DNA of 64,000 bases from Anomaloglossus baeobatrachus (taxonomy: Eukaryota; Chordata; Amphibia; Anura; Aromobatidae): NCBI RefSeq assembly GCF_048569485.1, contig NC_134354.1:447725786-447789785 (forward strand). Direction: 5' to 3'. This document shows positions 55,235 through 64,000 of the stretch, one piece after another. Within the stretch, counting starts at the first letter, position 1. Each line of letters begins with the position of its first letter. Below the pieces are notes generated by a model. That model was not told where the DNA came from and did not search any database. It saw nothing but the letters and a program-made list of their open reading frames with translations. A program made the translations under genes and the position numbers.

Positions 55235-56603
55235 ACAGTCTCTCTCTAGACAAAGGCAAACTGGTTAAACATTTTTTGGAACCAGCATCTGCTTTCCAGT
55301 CCTTTAACCACAAGGCTCTGCGCAAAACTACCGAATTGGCGGACGCCATTGAGGTGCGACTGGTAGATTCTAGGACCGCATTGATAGCGTAAGACGCAAA
55401 CGCCGACATCTGCGTGGTAAGGTGCGCCACTTGCGGCACTGCTGGATGCATGATAGCATCCACTTTTGCTAAGCCAGCTGAAATAGCCTGGAGTGCCCAT
55501 ACGGCTGCGAATGCCGGAGCAAACGACGCGCCGATAGCTTCATAGACAGATTTTAACCAAAGGTCCATCTGTCTGTCATTGGCATCTTTAAGTGAAGCGC
55601 CATCCTCCACTGCAACTATGGATCTAGCTGCAAGTTTGGAAATCGGGGGGTCTACCTTTGGACACTGTGTCCAGCGCTTGACCACCTCAGGGGGGAAAGG
55701 GAAACGCGTATCTTTAGATCGTTTAGAGAAACGCCTTTCTGGGTGAGCGTCGTGCTTCTGGATTGATTCTCTGAAGTCAGAGTGATCCAACAAAGCACTC
55801 AATTTACGCTTGGGATAAAGGAAACGAAACTTCTCCTGCTCCGCAGCCGCCTCTTCTGCTGAAGGGGCTGGGGGAGAAATATCCAACAGCCTATTGATGG
55901 CTGAGATAAGGTCGTTTACCATGGCATCCCCATCCGGGGTATCCAGGTTGAGAGGGGTTCCAGGAGTGGATTCCTGATCACTCTCATCAGACACATCACA
56001 GGGAGACTGATTGCGCTGAGACCCTGAGCAGTGTGAAGACGTCGAGGGTCTTTCCCAGCGAGCTCGCTTAGGGTGGCTGGGGCCATCATCTGAGTCATAA
56101 TCCTCGGCCTGTGAAGCCGGGGACCCCCCTGTGGGCTGGATACATTCCAAGTAAGGGGGACCTGAGGACAGAGGCCTCGCCGTGCCCAGAGACTGAGCCC
56201 CATGCATAGATTGCAAGGTTTCAAGGATTTTTGCCATAGACACAGACATATTATCTGCAAAAACTGCAAAGTCTGTCCCTGTCACCGGGGCAGAACTTAC
56301 AAGCGTCTCAGCCTGGGTCGCTACCTCTCCTGACTCCGGCTGGCGAAGCAGCACCGGGTCGGAGCATTGCACACAATGGGGGTCATCGGAGCCTGCTGGT
56401 AGATTAGCCCCACATGCAGCACACGCAGTATACACAGCCCTTTTTGCCTTGGCCGCCTTGCGTTTTGAGGATGACATGTTGCTGCTTCCACAGAGCGATC
56501 TGGGATATGCAGCCAGAAGCGACCTCACAGTGCAAGAAATACAATATCTATATATCTGTACACAGTACACCGATACACCGTGAGGCACTAGAGGGACCAG
56601 CAC
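54984..56603 (-). CDS. DIRS gag-like open frame (part of element 51590-57646)
   Basis: The frame spans 539 codons; the likely first Met is at 56477 (MSSSKRKAAKAKRAVYTACA). A Cys-rich strip CAACGANL...CVQC near the N-terminus is followed by a Ser/acid-rich linker and a helical region (YEAIGASFAPAFAAVWALQA) typical of DIRS first frames. It overlaps the reverse transcriptase frame at its 3' end. Confidence 0.75.
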   Translation of the reverse strand: MLVPLVPHGVSVYCVQIYRYCISCTVRSLLAAYPRSLCGSSNMSSSKRKAAKAKRAVYTACAACGANLPAGSDDPHCVQCSDPVLLRQPESGEVATQAETLVSSAPVTGTDFAVFADNMSVSMAKILETLQSMHGAQSLGTARPLSSGPPYLECIQPTGGSPASQAEDYDSDDGPSHPKRARWERPSTSSHCSGSQRNQSPCDVSDESDQESTPGTPLNLDTPDGDAMVNDLISAINRLLDISPPAPSAEEAAAEQEKFRFLYPKRKLSALLDHSDFRESIQKHDAHPERRFSKRSKDTRFPFPPEVVKRWTQCPKVDPPISKLAARSIVAVEDGASLKDANDRQMDLWLKSVYEAIGASFAPAFAAVWALQAISAGLAKVDAIMHPAVPQVAHLTTQMSAFASYAINAVLESTSRTSMASANSVVLRRALWLKDWKADAGSKKCLTSLPLSRERLFGEPLADIIKQSKGKDSSLPQPRTSKPQQKKWQQRFQSFRGSGKTPFTSSKGTQRTQRNSDSWRTHTRPKKANGGTASKAATS

Positions 56604-57770
56604 AGAAAAATCGCTTACCGCCCGCTTAAAAAAGCGGGTGTGTGGTCGCCAGATAGCCCCTAGTCCAGGTCTCCCAGAGCCTTGCGTCCTTCCTCCAGCC
56701 AGGCATGCATGTAATGGCTGCCGGCGTCTCGAGAGAGGAAGGGGGGCGGGCCCTGGGCGTTCCTGGCCAAGAGCGGGAAGCCTGCTTCCCTCTGTGCCAA
56801 GTGAGAGGGCTGGAGCATGTAAATCAGGCTCCAGCCCTCGTCGCTGCTAGCGAACAGCGTCTCTCCCCTACCCTGAATGACAGGGTGGGGGCGGGAACGA
56901 ATCGGAGCTGCCGGCGTCCTAGGCCCAAAAAGCCGGGGACTCAATTTATAACCGCCGCCGCCGTAAAAGCGCGGACGGCGGATCCCCGGCGCACCACAAG
57001 TCACAGCAGCGCCGCCCGGTCCAGAGGGGGTCGGCGCTGCGTTCCCATACACAAAAAAGTCCCCCAGTAATCTGTAGGGACACCAACTCCACGTTGCGGT
57101 CCCCGGCGCACTACAACACCCAGCCAGCCCGGAGTGTGTCTGTGCCTGCCGGGGACACAGAGTACCTGTATGATGCAGGGCCTGTCCCTGATCGTACTCC
57201 TGCTCCGAATCCATCAGGTTCTAATGGGTCTGTGGATGGAGCCCGGCGTCAGAGCTGAGAGGCCGGCAGGATCCCACTTCCACAGAGCCCTACCAGGGGA
57301 TGTGGAAGGAAAACAGCATGTCAGGCTCCAGCCCTGTACCAGCAATAGGTACCTCAACCTTACAACACCATCCAGGGGTGAGAAGGGAGCATGCTGGGGA
57401 CACTATATGTGTCCTCTTTTCTTCCATCCGAAACAGTCAGCAGCTACTGCTGACTAAAATCTGTGGAGCTATGCATGGAATGTCTGACCTCCTTCGCACA
57501 CAAAGCTAAAACTGGAGAACCCGTGATACCACGGGGGGGGTATAGCCAGAGGGGGAGGGGCCTTGCACTTTTAATGTAGTGCTTTGTGTGGCCTCCAGAG
57601 GGCAGTAGCTATACCCCAATCGTCTGGGTCTCCCAATAGAGCGCTGAAGAAAATTAATTTCCCCTTGTAGCCATTAACCCCATATATGCATGTAAATAGC
57701 ATTTGGGTATGTGACAGATTCCCTTTAAATAACAAATTTAGCTCTCCTACATCTGTAGCTACAAACTTGC

Positions 57771-57867
57771 CTGGAATTTTCGCCTTAAAGCCTTTGTCAT
57801 TAATGGGGTGAGACCAGTGCCATTTTCCTTGTTTTCTCGGTCATATAGTGGGGTACCTCCTGGACTC
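57771..57867 (-). CDS. PRR11: PRR11 coding exon with KEN box (C-terminal region)
   Basis: The acceptor TTTTTCTTCAG|GAGTCC completes the Arg codon from the previous exon (ER-SPGG). The peptide [20 protein letters not shown] then [12 protein letters not shown] closely matches the C-terminal strip of vertebrate PRR11, including a KEN motif (a known APC/C degron type) and LTP. After CAG at 57771 the next bases are GCAAGT: either a GC-type splice donor, or translation runs on as A-S-L-stop (TAG at 57759-57761). Human PRR11 has about 22 more residues, which favours the GC donor, but neither is proven. Confidence 0.88.
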
Positions 57868-58108
57868 CTGAAGAAAAATAAAAACATTTGTGAACAACAG
57901 ACTGGTTACACTCTGTATAATACTTTTTTTTCTCCTTTTGGGATTTCTTTTCTGCTAAAATCCAAATACTGCAAGCCTTTTGTCCAGTCTTGATGAGGGA
58001 TCGTGGAGGAGTCAGAAACACCAGAATGATTGAGGAGCAAGCCTCTTATCGAATCACTTGCCTCTTAAGAGTGTAATGAGAGATTGTGCATCTCGTCACA
58101 AATCTTAA

Positions 58109-58679
58109 GCGGGCTTTACACGCTGCGACATCGCTAATACGGAGTCGTTGGGGTCACGGAATTCGTGACGCACATCCGGCCGCATTAGCGATGCCGTTGC
58201 GTGTGACACCGATAAGCGATTTTGCATCGTTGCAAAAACTTGCAAAATCGCTAATCGGCGACATGGGGGGTCCATTCTCAAATCTCGTTACTGCAGCAGT
58301 AACGAGGTTGTTCCTCGTTCCTGCGGCAGCACACATCGCTCCGTGTGATGCCGCAGGAACGAGGAAGCTCCCCTTACCTGCCTCCCGGCCGCTATGAGGA
58401 AGGAAGGAGGTGGGCGGGATGTTACGTCCCGCTCAGCTCCGCCCCTCCGCTGCTATTGGGCGGCGGTTCAGTGACGTCGCTGTGACGCCGCACGGACCGC
58501 CCCCTTAGAAAGGAGGCGGTTCGCCCGTCACAGCGACGTCGCCGGACAGGTATGTATGTGTGACGGGTCTGCGCGATGTTGTGCGGCACGGGCAGCGATT
58601 TGCCCGTGTCGCGCAACAGATGGGGGCGGGTACCCACACTAGCGATATCGGGACCGATATCGCAGTGTGTAAAGTAGCC
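58109..58679. mobile_element. Fold-back element in a PRR11 intron
   Basis: The ends GCGGGCTTTACACGCTGCGA and TCGCAGTGTGTAAAGTAGCC are imperfect inverted repeats. Internal hairpins (gcgattttgcatcgttgcaa, and a CpG-rich centre) fill the rest. No transposase. Confidence 0.75.
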
Positions 58680-58861
58680 TTTACTCTAGTTAGAGACACC
58701 ACAGGTCGCCATGAATTAGATGACGGTGGTATCAAACCCATTCCCATTTTTACAGAACTGGTGAAACTGGGTTTAGGCTGAGCTTTGAAGTGATACATGC
58801 TCTTCAAGAAGGTTTCTCTCAATCTGTATTTTTGCCATTTTCAGTAAAAACATAGGCTTAC

Positions 58862-58921
58862 CTTTCCATGTTGACCTTTCTCAGACGTTGTCTGACGTCC
58901 AGTGGGCTTTTAAGCTTTTCT
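58862..58921 (-). CDS. PRR11: PRR11 60-base coding exon
   Basis: The peptide EKLKSPLDVRQRLRKVNMER aligns with human KSQMDLRKLLRKVDVER. The acceptor is TATATAG|A and the donor ATGGAAAG|GTAAGCC; phases join both neighbours in frame (TNVFK-EKLK and MER-SPGG). Confidence 0.9.
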
Positions 58922-59020
58922 CTATATAAAAAAAAAAAAAAAAAATCATAGGACAACCTCATTTGGAGCAAGAAAATGCAAATAATTTAGTATTTAACAT
59001 ATTCCTGTTCAGCAACTTAC

Positions 59021-59133
59021 TTAAAAACATTTGTGGGGCGCTTTGGTGGCAAGTTGGAAGCTATCTTCAATTTAACACCCTGCAGCTCTGACATGGTGAT
59101 CAGCGGAAAGCTTTGACATCTGATTACTGCCGT
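59021..59133 (-). CDS. PRR11: PRR11 113-base coding exon
   Basis: The peptide TAVIRCQSFPLITMSELQGV then KLKIASNLPPKRPTNVF matches human LVTVSDLQHVTLKPNSKVLS. The acceptor is TTTTCAG|ACGGCA and the donor TTTTTAA|GTAAGT. Repeats of the 'DLL/DLQ x VKLK' type in this and the previous exon are a feature of PRR11. Confidence 0.92.
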
Positions 59134-59178
59134 CTGAAAATATAATACAAGACTTAAAACAGGATAATATCTATATCT

Positions 59179-59235
59179 ATATATATATATACACATATAC
59201 ATATATACACACACATGCACACGTACGTACGTATA
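59179..59235. repeat. (TA/CA)n microsatellite in a PRR11 intron
   Basis: Mixed atatat, acacac and cgtacgta dinucleotide runs. Confidence 0.85.
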
Positions 59236-59472
59236 TGGTACAGATTATTAGGGCAAGCCTTAGAATATATATCTATAGGGGTGATCTTATGCATTAGATA
59301 CAAATTGATCAAACCAACCAATTTTGGTAGGATCAGTATATCTAATGAAGAGGGGGGCATCTCTTGATGTCAGGGAAAACAAGAATTGGGCAACTTAATC
59401 CTTTGTCCATGTGGGGAAATTTGGCTTTATTCCTACCGATAACAGAGGAAAGTAACTTTGTAGGAATCTTAC

Positions 59473-59571
59473 TTTTTGTTTGTCAATGTTGTCTTTGGTC
59501 TTTCTTAATTTGACATTCAGAAGATCTTTAAGGGTTACTTGAATGGGTCCTTCTTGTTGCGCTGGTGGTGC
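59473..59571 (-). CDS. PRR11: PRR11 99-base coding exon
   Basis: The peptide APPAQQEGPIQVTLKDLLNV then KLRKTKDNIDKQK matches human DGPMQITVKDLLTVKLKKTQ. The acceptor is TTTTTCAG|GCACC and the donor CAAAAA|GTAAGA. Both junctions are phase 0. Confidence 0.93.
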
Positions 59572-59738
59572 CTGAAAAAGATACAGTATGTCAAGTTTTC
59601 TGTTTAGATTAGTATTCTTTAGATTGCAAAGCCAAAACATGCACTTGGTTTGGGTGAAGAAAAAAAAAAAAAGAAAAAAAAATAGCATTCAAAAACCCAA
59701 TATAAATTTTTGTATAATGTATTGCTTAATTATCCTAC

Positions 59739-60005
59739 CTTTGGGGGTCGAACGCTTGCCACTTTCTTCAACAGTGCAAGAGGTCTTTCAAGTGGAAAGC
59801 TAGGTGGTGGAACTGGTGGGGGAGGAGGTGGTGGAACTGGTGGGGGAGGAGGTGGAGGGGGTGGTGGTGGAGGAAGTAGTGGTACAGATGGCAGGAGACT
59901 GGCTTCTGCTGTTTCCACCTTAAAGTCTCTTATAGAAGGCAGGGTCTTGGCTTGCTGACATCTACAACAGCAGACACTTCCTGATCTTGAATTGGTCTCT
60001 TTAGT
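59739..60005 (-). CDS. PRR11: PRR11 proline-rich coding exon
   Basis: An 89-codon exon. It starts TKETNSRSGSVCCCRCQQAK, equivalent to the human Cys strip SSSCPSCGQTC, and contains an extended poly-proline tract (about 30 residues, mostly P with a few V) that gives the gene its name. It ends ALLKKVASVRPPK, like human LLRKPSLAKALQAGPLKK. The acceptor is TTCTCTCAG|ACTAAA and the donor CCAAAG|GTAGGA. The antisense glycine-rich frame is a shadow of the proline codons. Confidence 0.93.
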
Positions 60006-60555
60006 CTGAGAGAAAATGAACACAATTGATCGTAAACACAAGTAAAGCTCAAATACATATTTGATAGTCATCAGATCAATGATAAGTCAGCTGACAGCCA
60101 TCTCCCCAGAGTCGCTCATACATAGGAACACTTGGTTCAGACACTCAGGTGTGCTCTATGAGAGAGCTGCTGACAGATTTTCTCTGGGGTCAACCGATCT
60201 CCCAAGAATAAAAAGGATCAGACGGATCCGACATGCCCAATACAAGTGATGCCAAGAAAGAAGTAGAAGAGTCAGGAGGTACCCCATAACAGTCTAAATT
60301 GTTAGCCAAGTCCACCGCTGTAACACTGTTCAGTCAACATAAGTCTAATGTGCTTTAAAGGCAATCTGTCACCAGGTTTTTACCACCAAATCTGAAAGCA
60401 GCATAGTGTAGAGGTAGAGACCCCAATTAAAGCAATATTTCACATCACATCGCTGTAAGGAAAGTATCTGCTGCTTGATCATGCTGTTCCCATCGTGTAT
60501 ATAAATGTCATGAAAGCAATAGAATACTCACTGGTTGCCGTTTTGTGCTGTTTTA

Positions 60556-60776
60556 GGCTAGTTTCACACATCCGGCTTTTCGCCGGTTTGCCGCATTCGG
60601 CGGACTCCAGTACACTGTGATACAGTACAATGGCAGCGTGGTAACTCACAAGTCACATGCTCCGGTCTCATGACAGCATGTGACCGGAGCTTGTCACGCT
60701 GCCATTGTACTGTATACTGTACTGGAGTGCACCGAATCCGGCAAACCGGCGAAAAGCCGTTTGTGTGAAACTAGCC
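60556..60776. mobile_element. Harbinger-type MITE in a PRR11 intron
   Basis: TTA flanks both sides (60553-60555, 60777-60779). The ends are GGCTAGTTTCACAC and GTGTGAAACTAGCC and the two halves fold fully on each other. It lies just right of a partial AGGGAACC-family repeat (about 60352-60540). Confidence 0.92.
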
Positions 60777-61121
60777 TTAGGCGGCGCTCCGGTCTGCTGC
60801 GGCACCAGGTGACTGTATATTTCCTGCGAATCACACACTGGTTGCAAGTCACTTTTTACATTTTCTCAATAAAAGTCTATGAGAATAATCACTGCTTCAC
60901 ACAGTGATCCGGCAGGTTACAGATGCAGTCACGGGATGCTACAATGGACCGGAGTACCAATGAAACCGGGAGGACATGACAACCAAGTAAGCTACTATAT
61001 TTCCAACAATTACAAATATGATATCTAGCAAAGAGGAAGAAAAGAGAAAAAAATCACTAGGGTGGTGCATTAAGTCATCTGCTGATCTTCCTGCTAAATG
61101 ACTGATAATGTATGGGGTTAC

Positions 61122-61244
61122 CTTAAGTGTTAGCTGCAGCTTTAGAAACTCAACTTCAAGTTTATGTAAGCGCCGTTTCAATGTCCGTTGTTCAAGGTGA
61201 TAGGTTAACGGTGGAGCAAAGATATTTCTTACAAAAATGAGTGG
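61122..61244 (-). CDS. PRR11: PRR11 coiled-coil coding exon
   Basis: A 41-codon exon with peptide PLIFVRNIFAPPLTYHLEQR then TLKRRLHKLEVEFLKLQLTL K. It aligns with human LKDTIFPSRICHRELYSVKQ and FCILESKLCKLQEALK, a heptad-like helix. The acceptor is TTCTTTCAG|CCACTC and the donor CTTAAG|GTAACC, both phase 0. Confidence 0.92.
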
Positions 61245-61436
61245 CTGAAAGAAAAGGGTTACAAGGTGGTGAATGCACTTATGAAATCAAGGGATACATT
61301 TATTTAGTTGTGCCCTGTCTGAATCGGGCCTCACAAATTAAATCTGCACTGTGATTTGTTGCTATGGGCAACAAAAATGGTTTTTCTTATATAGGACTTC
61401 ATAAATCTTCCCCAAATTATACTGAAATCCATTTAC

Positions 61437-61584
61437 CTTATTTACACAGTTCTGGCTCCACACACATAAGGATATGAAGGCTTTCACTATGGAACCCACT
61501 ACACTCGTACTGGGTAATCTAAACCATAAGGAATGGACCCAGGTGAGATACCATGGCGGCCCTGCCTCTGTCTGTTCTGTTATC
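61437..61584 (-). CDS. PRR11: PRR11 coding exon, first seen in window
   Basis: PRR11 is a proline-rich protein linked to cell-cycle progression in S to M phase in human cells; its biochemistry is poorly defined. This exon carries ITEQTEAGPPWYLTWVHSLW, FRLPSTSVVGSIVKAFISLC and VWSQNCVNK, matching human SSWNFNFPNIRDAIKLWTNR and VWSIYSWCQNCITQ. The acceptor is ATTTGCAG|GATAAC and the donor AATAAG|GTAAAT. The exon begins with one base of a split codon, so at least one coding exon with the basic N-terminus (MPKFKQRRRKLK-like in human) lies upstream; it was not found up to 64000. The seven exons here give 302 codons. Confidence 0.9.
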
Positions 61585-62037
61585 CTGCAAATATAAAGTA
61601 CATAGGGTAAGAATTCATTTATACAGTAATGGTCCATATAGACTAGATAATAATGAGCAATTAGGCTACATGCGCATGCTGCAGTTTTTCTGCACACAAA
61701 CTGCAACCATAACTGCACCTTGTCAGAAAGAGCCTGGAAATGTATAAAAAAAAAACAAAAACAAAAAAAAAAACAACTTGTAATGTCGGTGTGTTTTTGG
61801 TTATTGCGTTTTTTAAAGAAGAAACAAAAAAAATGATAGGATAATGGATAGATAGCTACAATAGATGAAAGGTAGAAAAAAAATAATAGGATGGCTAGAT
61901 AATAAGAACATATAGATTAGATAAGACAGAACACATAGAATAGCTTGATAGAGGGATAGCCAGCTTGGCTAGCTGTTTTTTTTTGGGAGGTAAAAAAAAA
62001 TAAAAAAAAATTATATGACGTGGGATCCCCCCCTTTT

Positions 62038-63180
62038 TTTATCCAGGACAGGAACAGCAGCAGCTACAAGCTGCAACCCTCAGCTGTCTACTGTACCTTG
62101 GCTGGTTATGAAAAAGAGGGGATCCAACGTGTTTTTTTTTTTTTTTTTTTTTTAAATAATTATTAAATAAATAAATTAAAAAAAAAAATAACATATGAAA
62201 GTGGGGTCCCCACATTTTTCTAACACCAGCCAAGGTGCAGCAGACAACTGGGGGCTGATACTATTAGGGTGAGAAAGGTCATCATTATTTGGCCCTTTCA
62301 AGCCTAACAATAACAGCCCACAGCCGCCCAAGAAGTGGCGCATCTATAAGATGTGCCAATTCTGGCGCTGGACCCAGCTCTTCCCAATTGCCCTGGTGCG
62401 GTGGCAATTGGGGTAATAAGGGGTTAATGGCAGCCCACATCTGCCATTAAAGGGAACCTGTCACCTAAAATATGCGTTCTGACCTATCAGCAGACGCATG
62501 TGTGCCATAATTACACCTTCCTACCCATCCCCGTGTTATAAAATTGTATAATATGAAAGTAATAAAAAACGTTTTATTACCTTCATATTTCCTATGTAAA
62601 TAGCAGGGAATATGGTCACAGGGGCGGCGCCTTGCCCTGCATACTTTCTGTGGTATCACACCCCTGTGGGAGTGATACCATGGAGTCACATGAGCAACGT
62701 CATCGTCGCTCATTCTATCCTGCGCGCGTTTACACTTACTATTGCGGCAGGCTTCTCTTCCGGGTTCTCCTTATCAGTTTCAGACGTGCACTGCGCATGC
62801 GCAGTGCGCTTCTGAAGCCGGCGCGTGAACACCCGGAAACGAAGCCTGCCACAATGCACGCAGGATAGAATGAGCGACGGTGACATTGCTCGTGTGACTC
62901 CATGGTATCACACCCACAGGGGCGTGATACCACGAAAAGTATGCAGTGCAAGGCGCCTCCCCTGTGACCATATTCCCTGCTATTTACATAGGAAATATGA
63001 AGGTAATGAAACGTTTTTTATTACTTTCATATTATACAATTTTATAACACAGAGATGGGTAGGAAGGTGTAATTAGGGCACACATGCGTCTGCTGATAGA
63101 TCAGAACGCATATTTTAGGTGACAGGTTCCCTTTAAGCCCTAGGTTAGTGATGTCAGGCATCTATGAGACACCCCCCATC
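62038..63180. repeat. Amphibian-type repeat interrupted by a TTAA palindrome
   Basis: 62170-62450 and 63137-63180 are the two sides of one repeat (ctggacccagctcttcccaa, ggtggcaattggggtaataa). They are rejoined exactly at TTAA when the palindrome 62451-63132 is discounted. The flanks hold poly-A/T runs. It lies 5' of the leftmost visible PRR11 exon junction, in an intron. Confidence 0.55.
62451..63132. mobile_element. 682-bp TTAA-flanked hairpin element
   Basis: TTAA duplications lie at 62447-62450 and 63133-63136. The ends are AGGGAACCTGTCACC and GGTGACAGGTTCCCT. The arms are nearly perfect inverted repeats along almost the full length, centred near gcgcatgcgc at about 62800. It is the best preserved member of the AGGGAACC family in the window. 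Confidence 0.9.
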
Positions 63181-64000
63181 ATTAATCTGTAAGTGAAAGT
63201 AAATAACCACAAACAGACAAAAAAAATCATTTATTTGAATTAAAATAAGCCCCCTCTTTCACCAATTTATTAACCCCAAAACACGCCTCCAGGTCCGAAG
63301 TAATCCACACGAGGTCCCACGGCAATTCAGCTCTGCTACATCCCTGTCCTGTCACAGCGAGCGGCCATACAGCATGTCTGCCAGCTGTGAGTGCAGACAG
63401 AGCCACAACGATCAGAATGAACTGGGGTGAACTCCTGACATCACAGCTACGAGTCCCACAGTACGGCATGTGTCACAGCAGTGATGTCATTGGTTCACGG
63501 CTGTGAGGGTCAGGCCGCTACTGAAGTGGGCTGTACAGTACTGTACAATGTAGACACACACACCAGCGGCTATGATTGATTGCAGTCAGACAGGTGTAAC
63601 TCAGCATGGGGGCACGTCTGACTGCAACCAATCACAGACGGGTTGAGGAGTGAATATGTAGAAGGCTAATGAGCGGGTTCAGAAGAGGAAGAAAAGGCCA
63701 CGGAAACCGTGTGACAGCGGAGAGGGAGGGGGAGACATGCCAAAATCACTCCAGCTTTTCTGTTCACAAAACTGCGGGTAAAACGCATGCCAAACACACC
63801 AATTTGACAAATGTTGACAAGAACGTAAGAAAGAATGAACATGCTGCTTCTTTTTTGTCACAAACTTTTGTCAAAAAAAGCACTGACAAATAAACTGCAA
63901 CGTGTGCACAGAAAAACTGACTTCTCATAGACTTTGCTGGGAAGTCAAATGTCGGACAGTTCTGACAACAAGACACGCGATAAAAAAAAAAAAAAAAAAA
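63181..64000. other. PRR11 intron or upstream DNA, no exon recognised
   Basis: Includes a region with short inverted strips (gattgcagtcagacaggtgt against acgtctgactgcaaccaatc near 63575-63640) and ends in poly-A. I looked for the basic N-terminal PRR11 exon on the minus strand and did not find it. Confidence 0.4.

Larger units (their letters stand above)
51590..57646 (-). mobile_element. DIRS-like retroelement, looks whole (fossil)
   Basis: About 6.06 kb. Inverted terminal repeats (gacgattggggtatagctac near 51640 and its complement near 57610) bound it, with an internal complementary region at about 51905-52010 matching both outer ends, as DIRS circular-intermediate models require. On the minus strand three long overlapping open frames cover gag-like, reverse transcriptase/RNase H and tyrosine recombinase parts; overlapping frames are normal in this family. 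No obvious break is seen by eye. No target duplication, as expected for tyrosine-recombinase integration. It appears younger than the neighbouring copy at 44860-51178. It probably lies downstream of the last recognisable PRR11 exon or in a terminal PRR11 intron. Confidence 0.88.
51254..57724. mobile_element. TTAA-flanked element split by a DIRS-like insertion
   Basis: TTAA then AGGGAACAAATCACC lies at 51250-51268, and GTGACAGATTCCCT then TTAA at 57711-57728. The two outer parts (about 336 and 78 bases) form one member of the AGGGAACC family once the DIRS-like element between them is discounted, which places the DIRS insertion later. Confidence 0.7.

Noticed and set aside
58505-58822. Minus-strand frame considered as the PRR11 C-terminal exon
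   Set aside because: It lacks PRR11 similarity and much of it lies in a fold-back element; the exon at 57771-57867 matches the C-terminal strip and phases correctly.
59710-59958. Glycine-rich plus-strand open frame
   Set aside because: It is the antisense of the PRR11 poly-proline tract; splice sites and homology support the minus strand.

Overview
The window is vertebrate nuclear DNA, most probably from a frog. It holds parts of two spliced host genes, SMG8 and PRR11, buried in layers of transposable elements typical of amphibian genomes: DIRS retroelements, L1/Tx1-like and L2-like LINEs, Penelope-type tails, Tc1-like elements, and abundant TTAA- and TAA/TTA-flanked inverted-repeat elements. 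The two genes are also adjacent and co-oriented in human (PRR11 then SMG8), so conserved synteny supports both calls. Frog is inferred from repeat style, not proven.

Layout. 1-1494: end of a DIRS-like element that continues off the left edge. 2580-11318 (minus): SMG8 exons 3, 2 and 1, with introns full of inverted-repeat elements and a 1.1-kb satellite; the last exon is off-window. 11450-15760: a ~90-bp satellite next to the SMG8 promoter whose units carry a CTCF-like motif, split by two L2-like LINEs, one of which holds a solo LTR. 16560-18400: a Tc1-like remnant abutting an L1-like 3' end. 20527-39824: a nest in which a Tc1-like (DD37E) transposon contains an L1/Tx1 LINE and a broken DIRS-like element. 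About 9 kb of it is tandemly duplicated, and the second copy then acquired an inversion, a micro-inversion and a SINE-like segment. 39825-44600: Penelope-like tail, small elements and otherwise unique DNA that may include the PRR11 3' end. 44860-51178: a broken DIRS-like element with a Penelope-derived palindromic insertion carrying hammerhead-ribozyme-like motifs on both strands. 51590-57646: a DIRS-like element that looks whole. 57771-61584 (minus): seven PRR11 coding exons; the 5' exons lie off-window to the right.

Function. SMG8 is a subunit of the SMG1-SMG8-SMG9 kinase complex of nonsense-mediated mRNA decay. PRR11 is a proline-rich cell-cycle protein. Nothing in the sequence shows a direct functional link between them beyond conserved adjacency; here their coding parts lie about 46 kb apart, nearly all of it transposon. 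All calls rest on reading the sequence and remembered protein families; no search was run.
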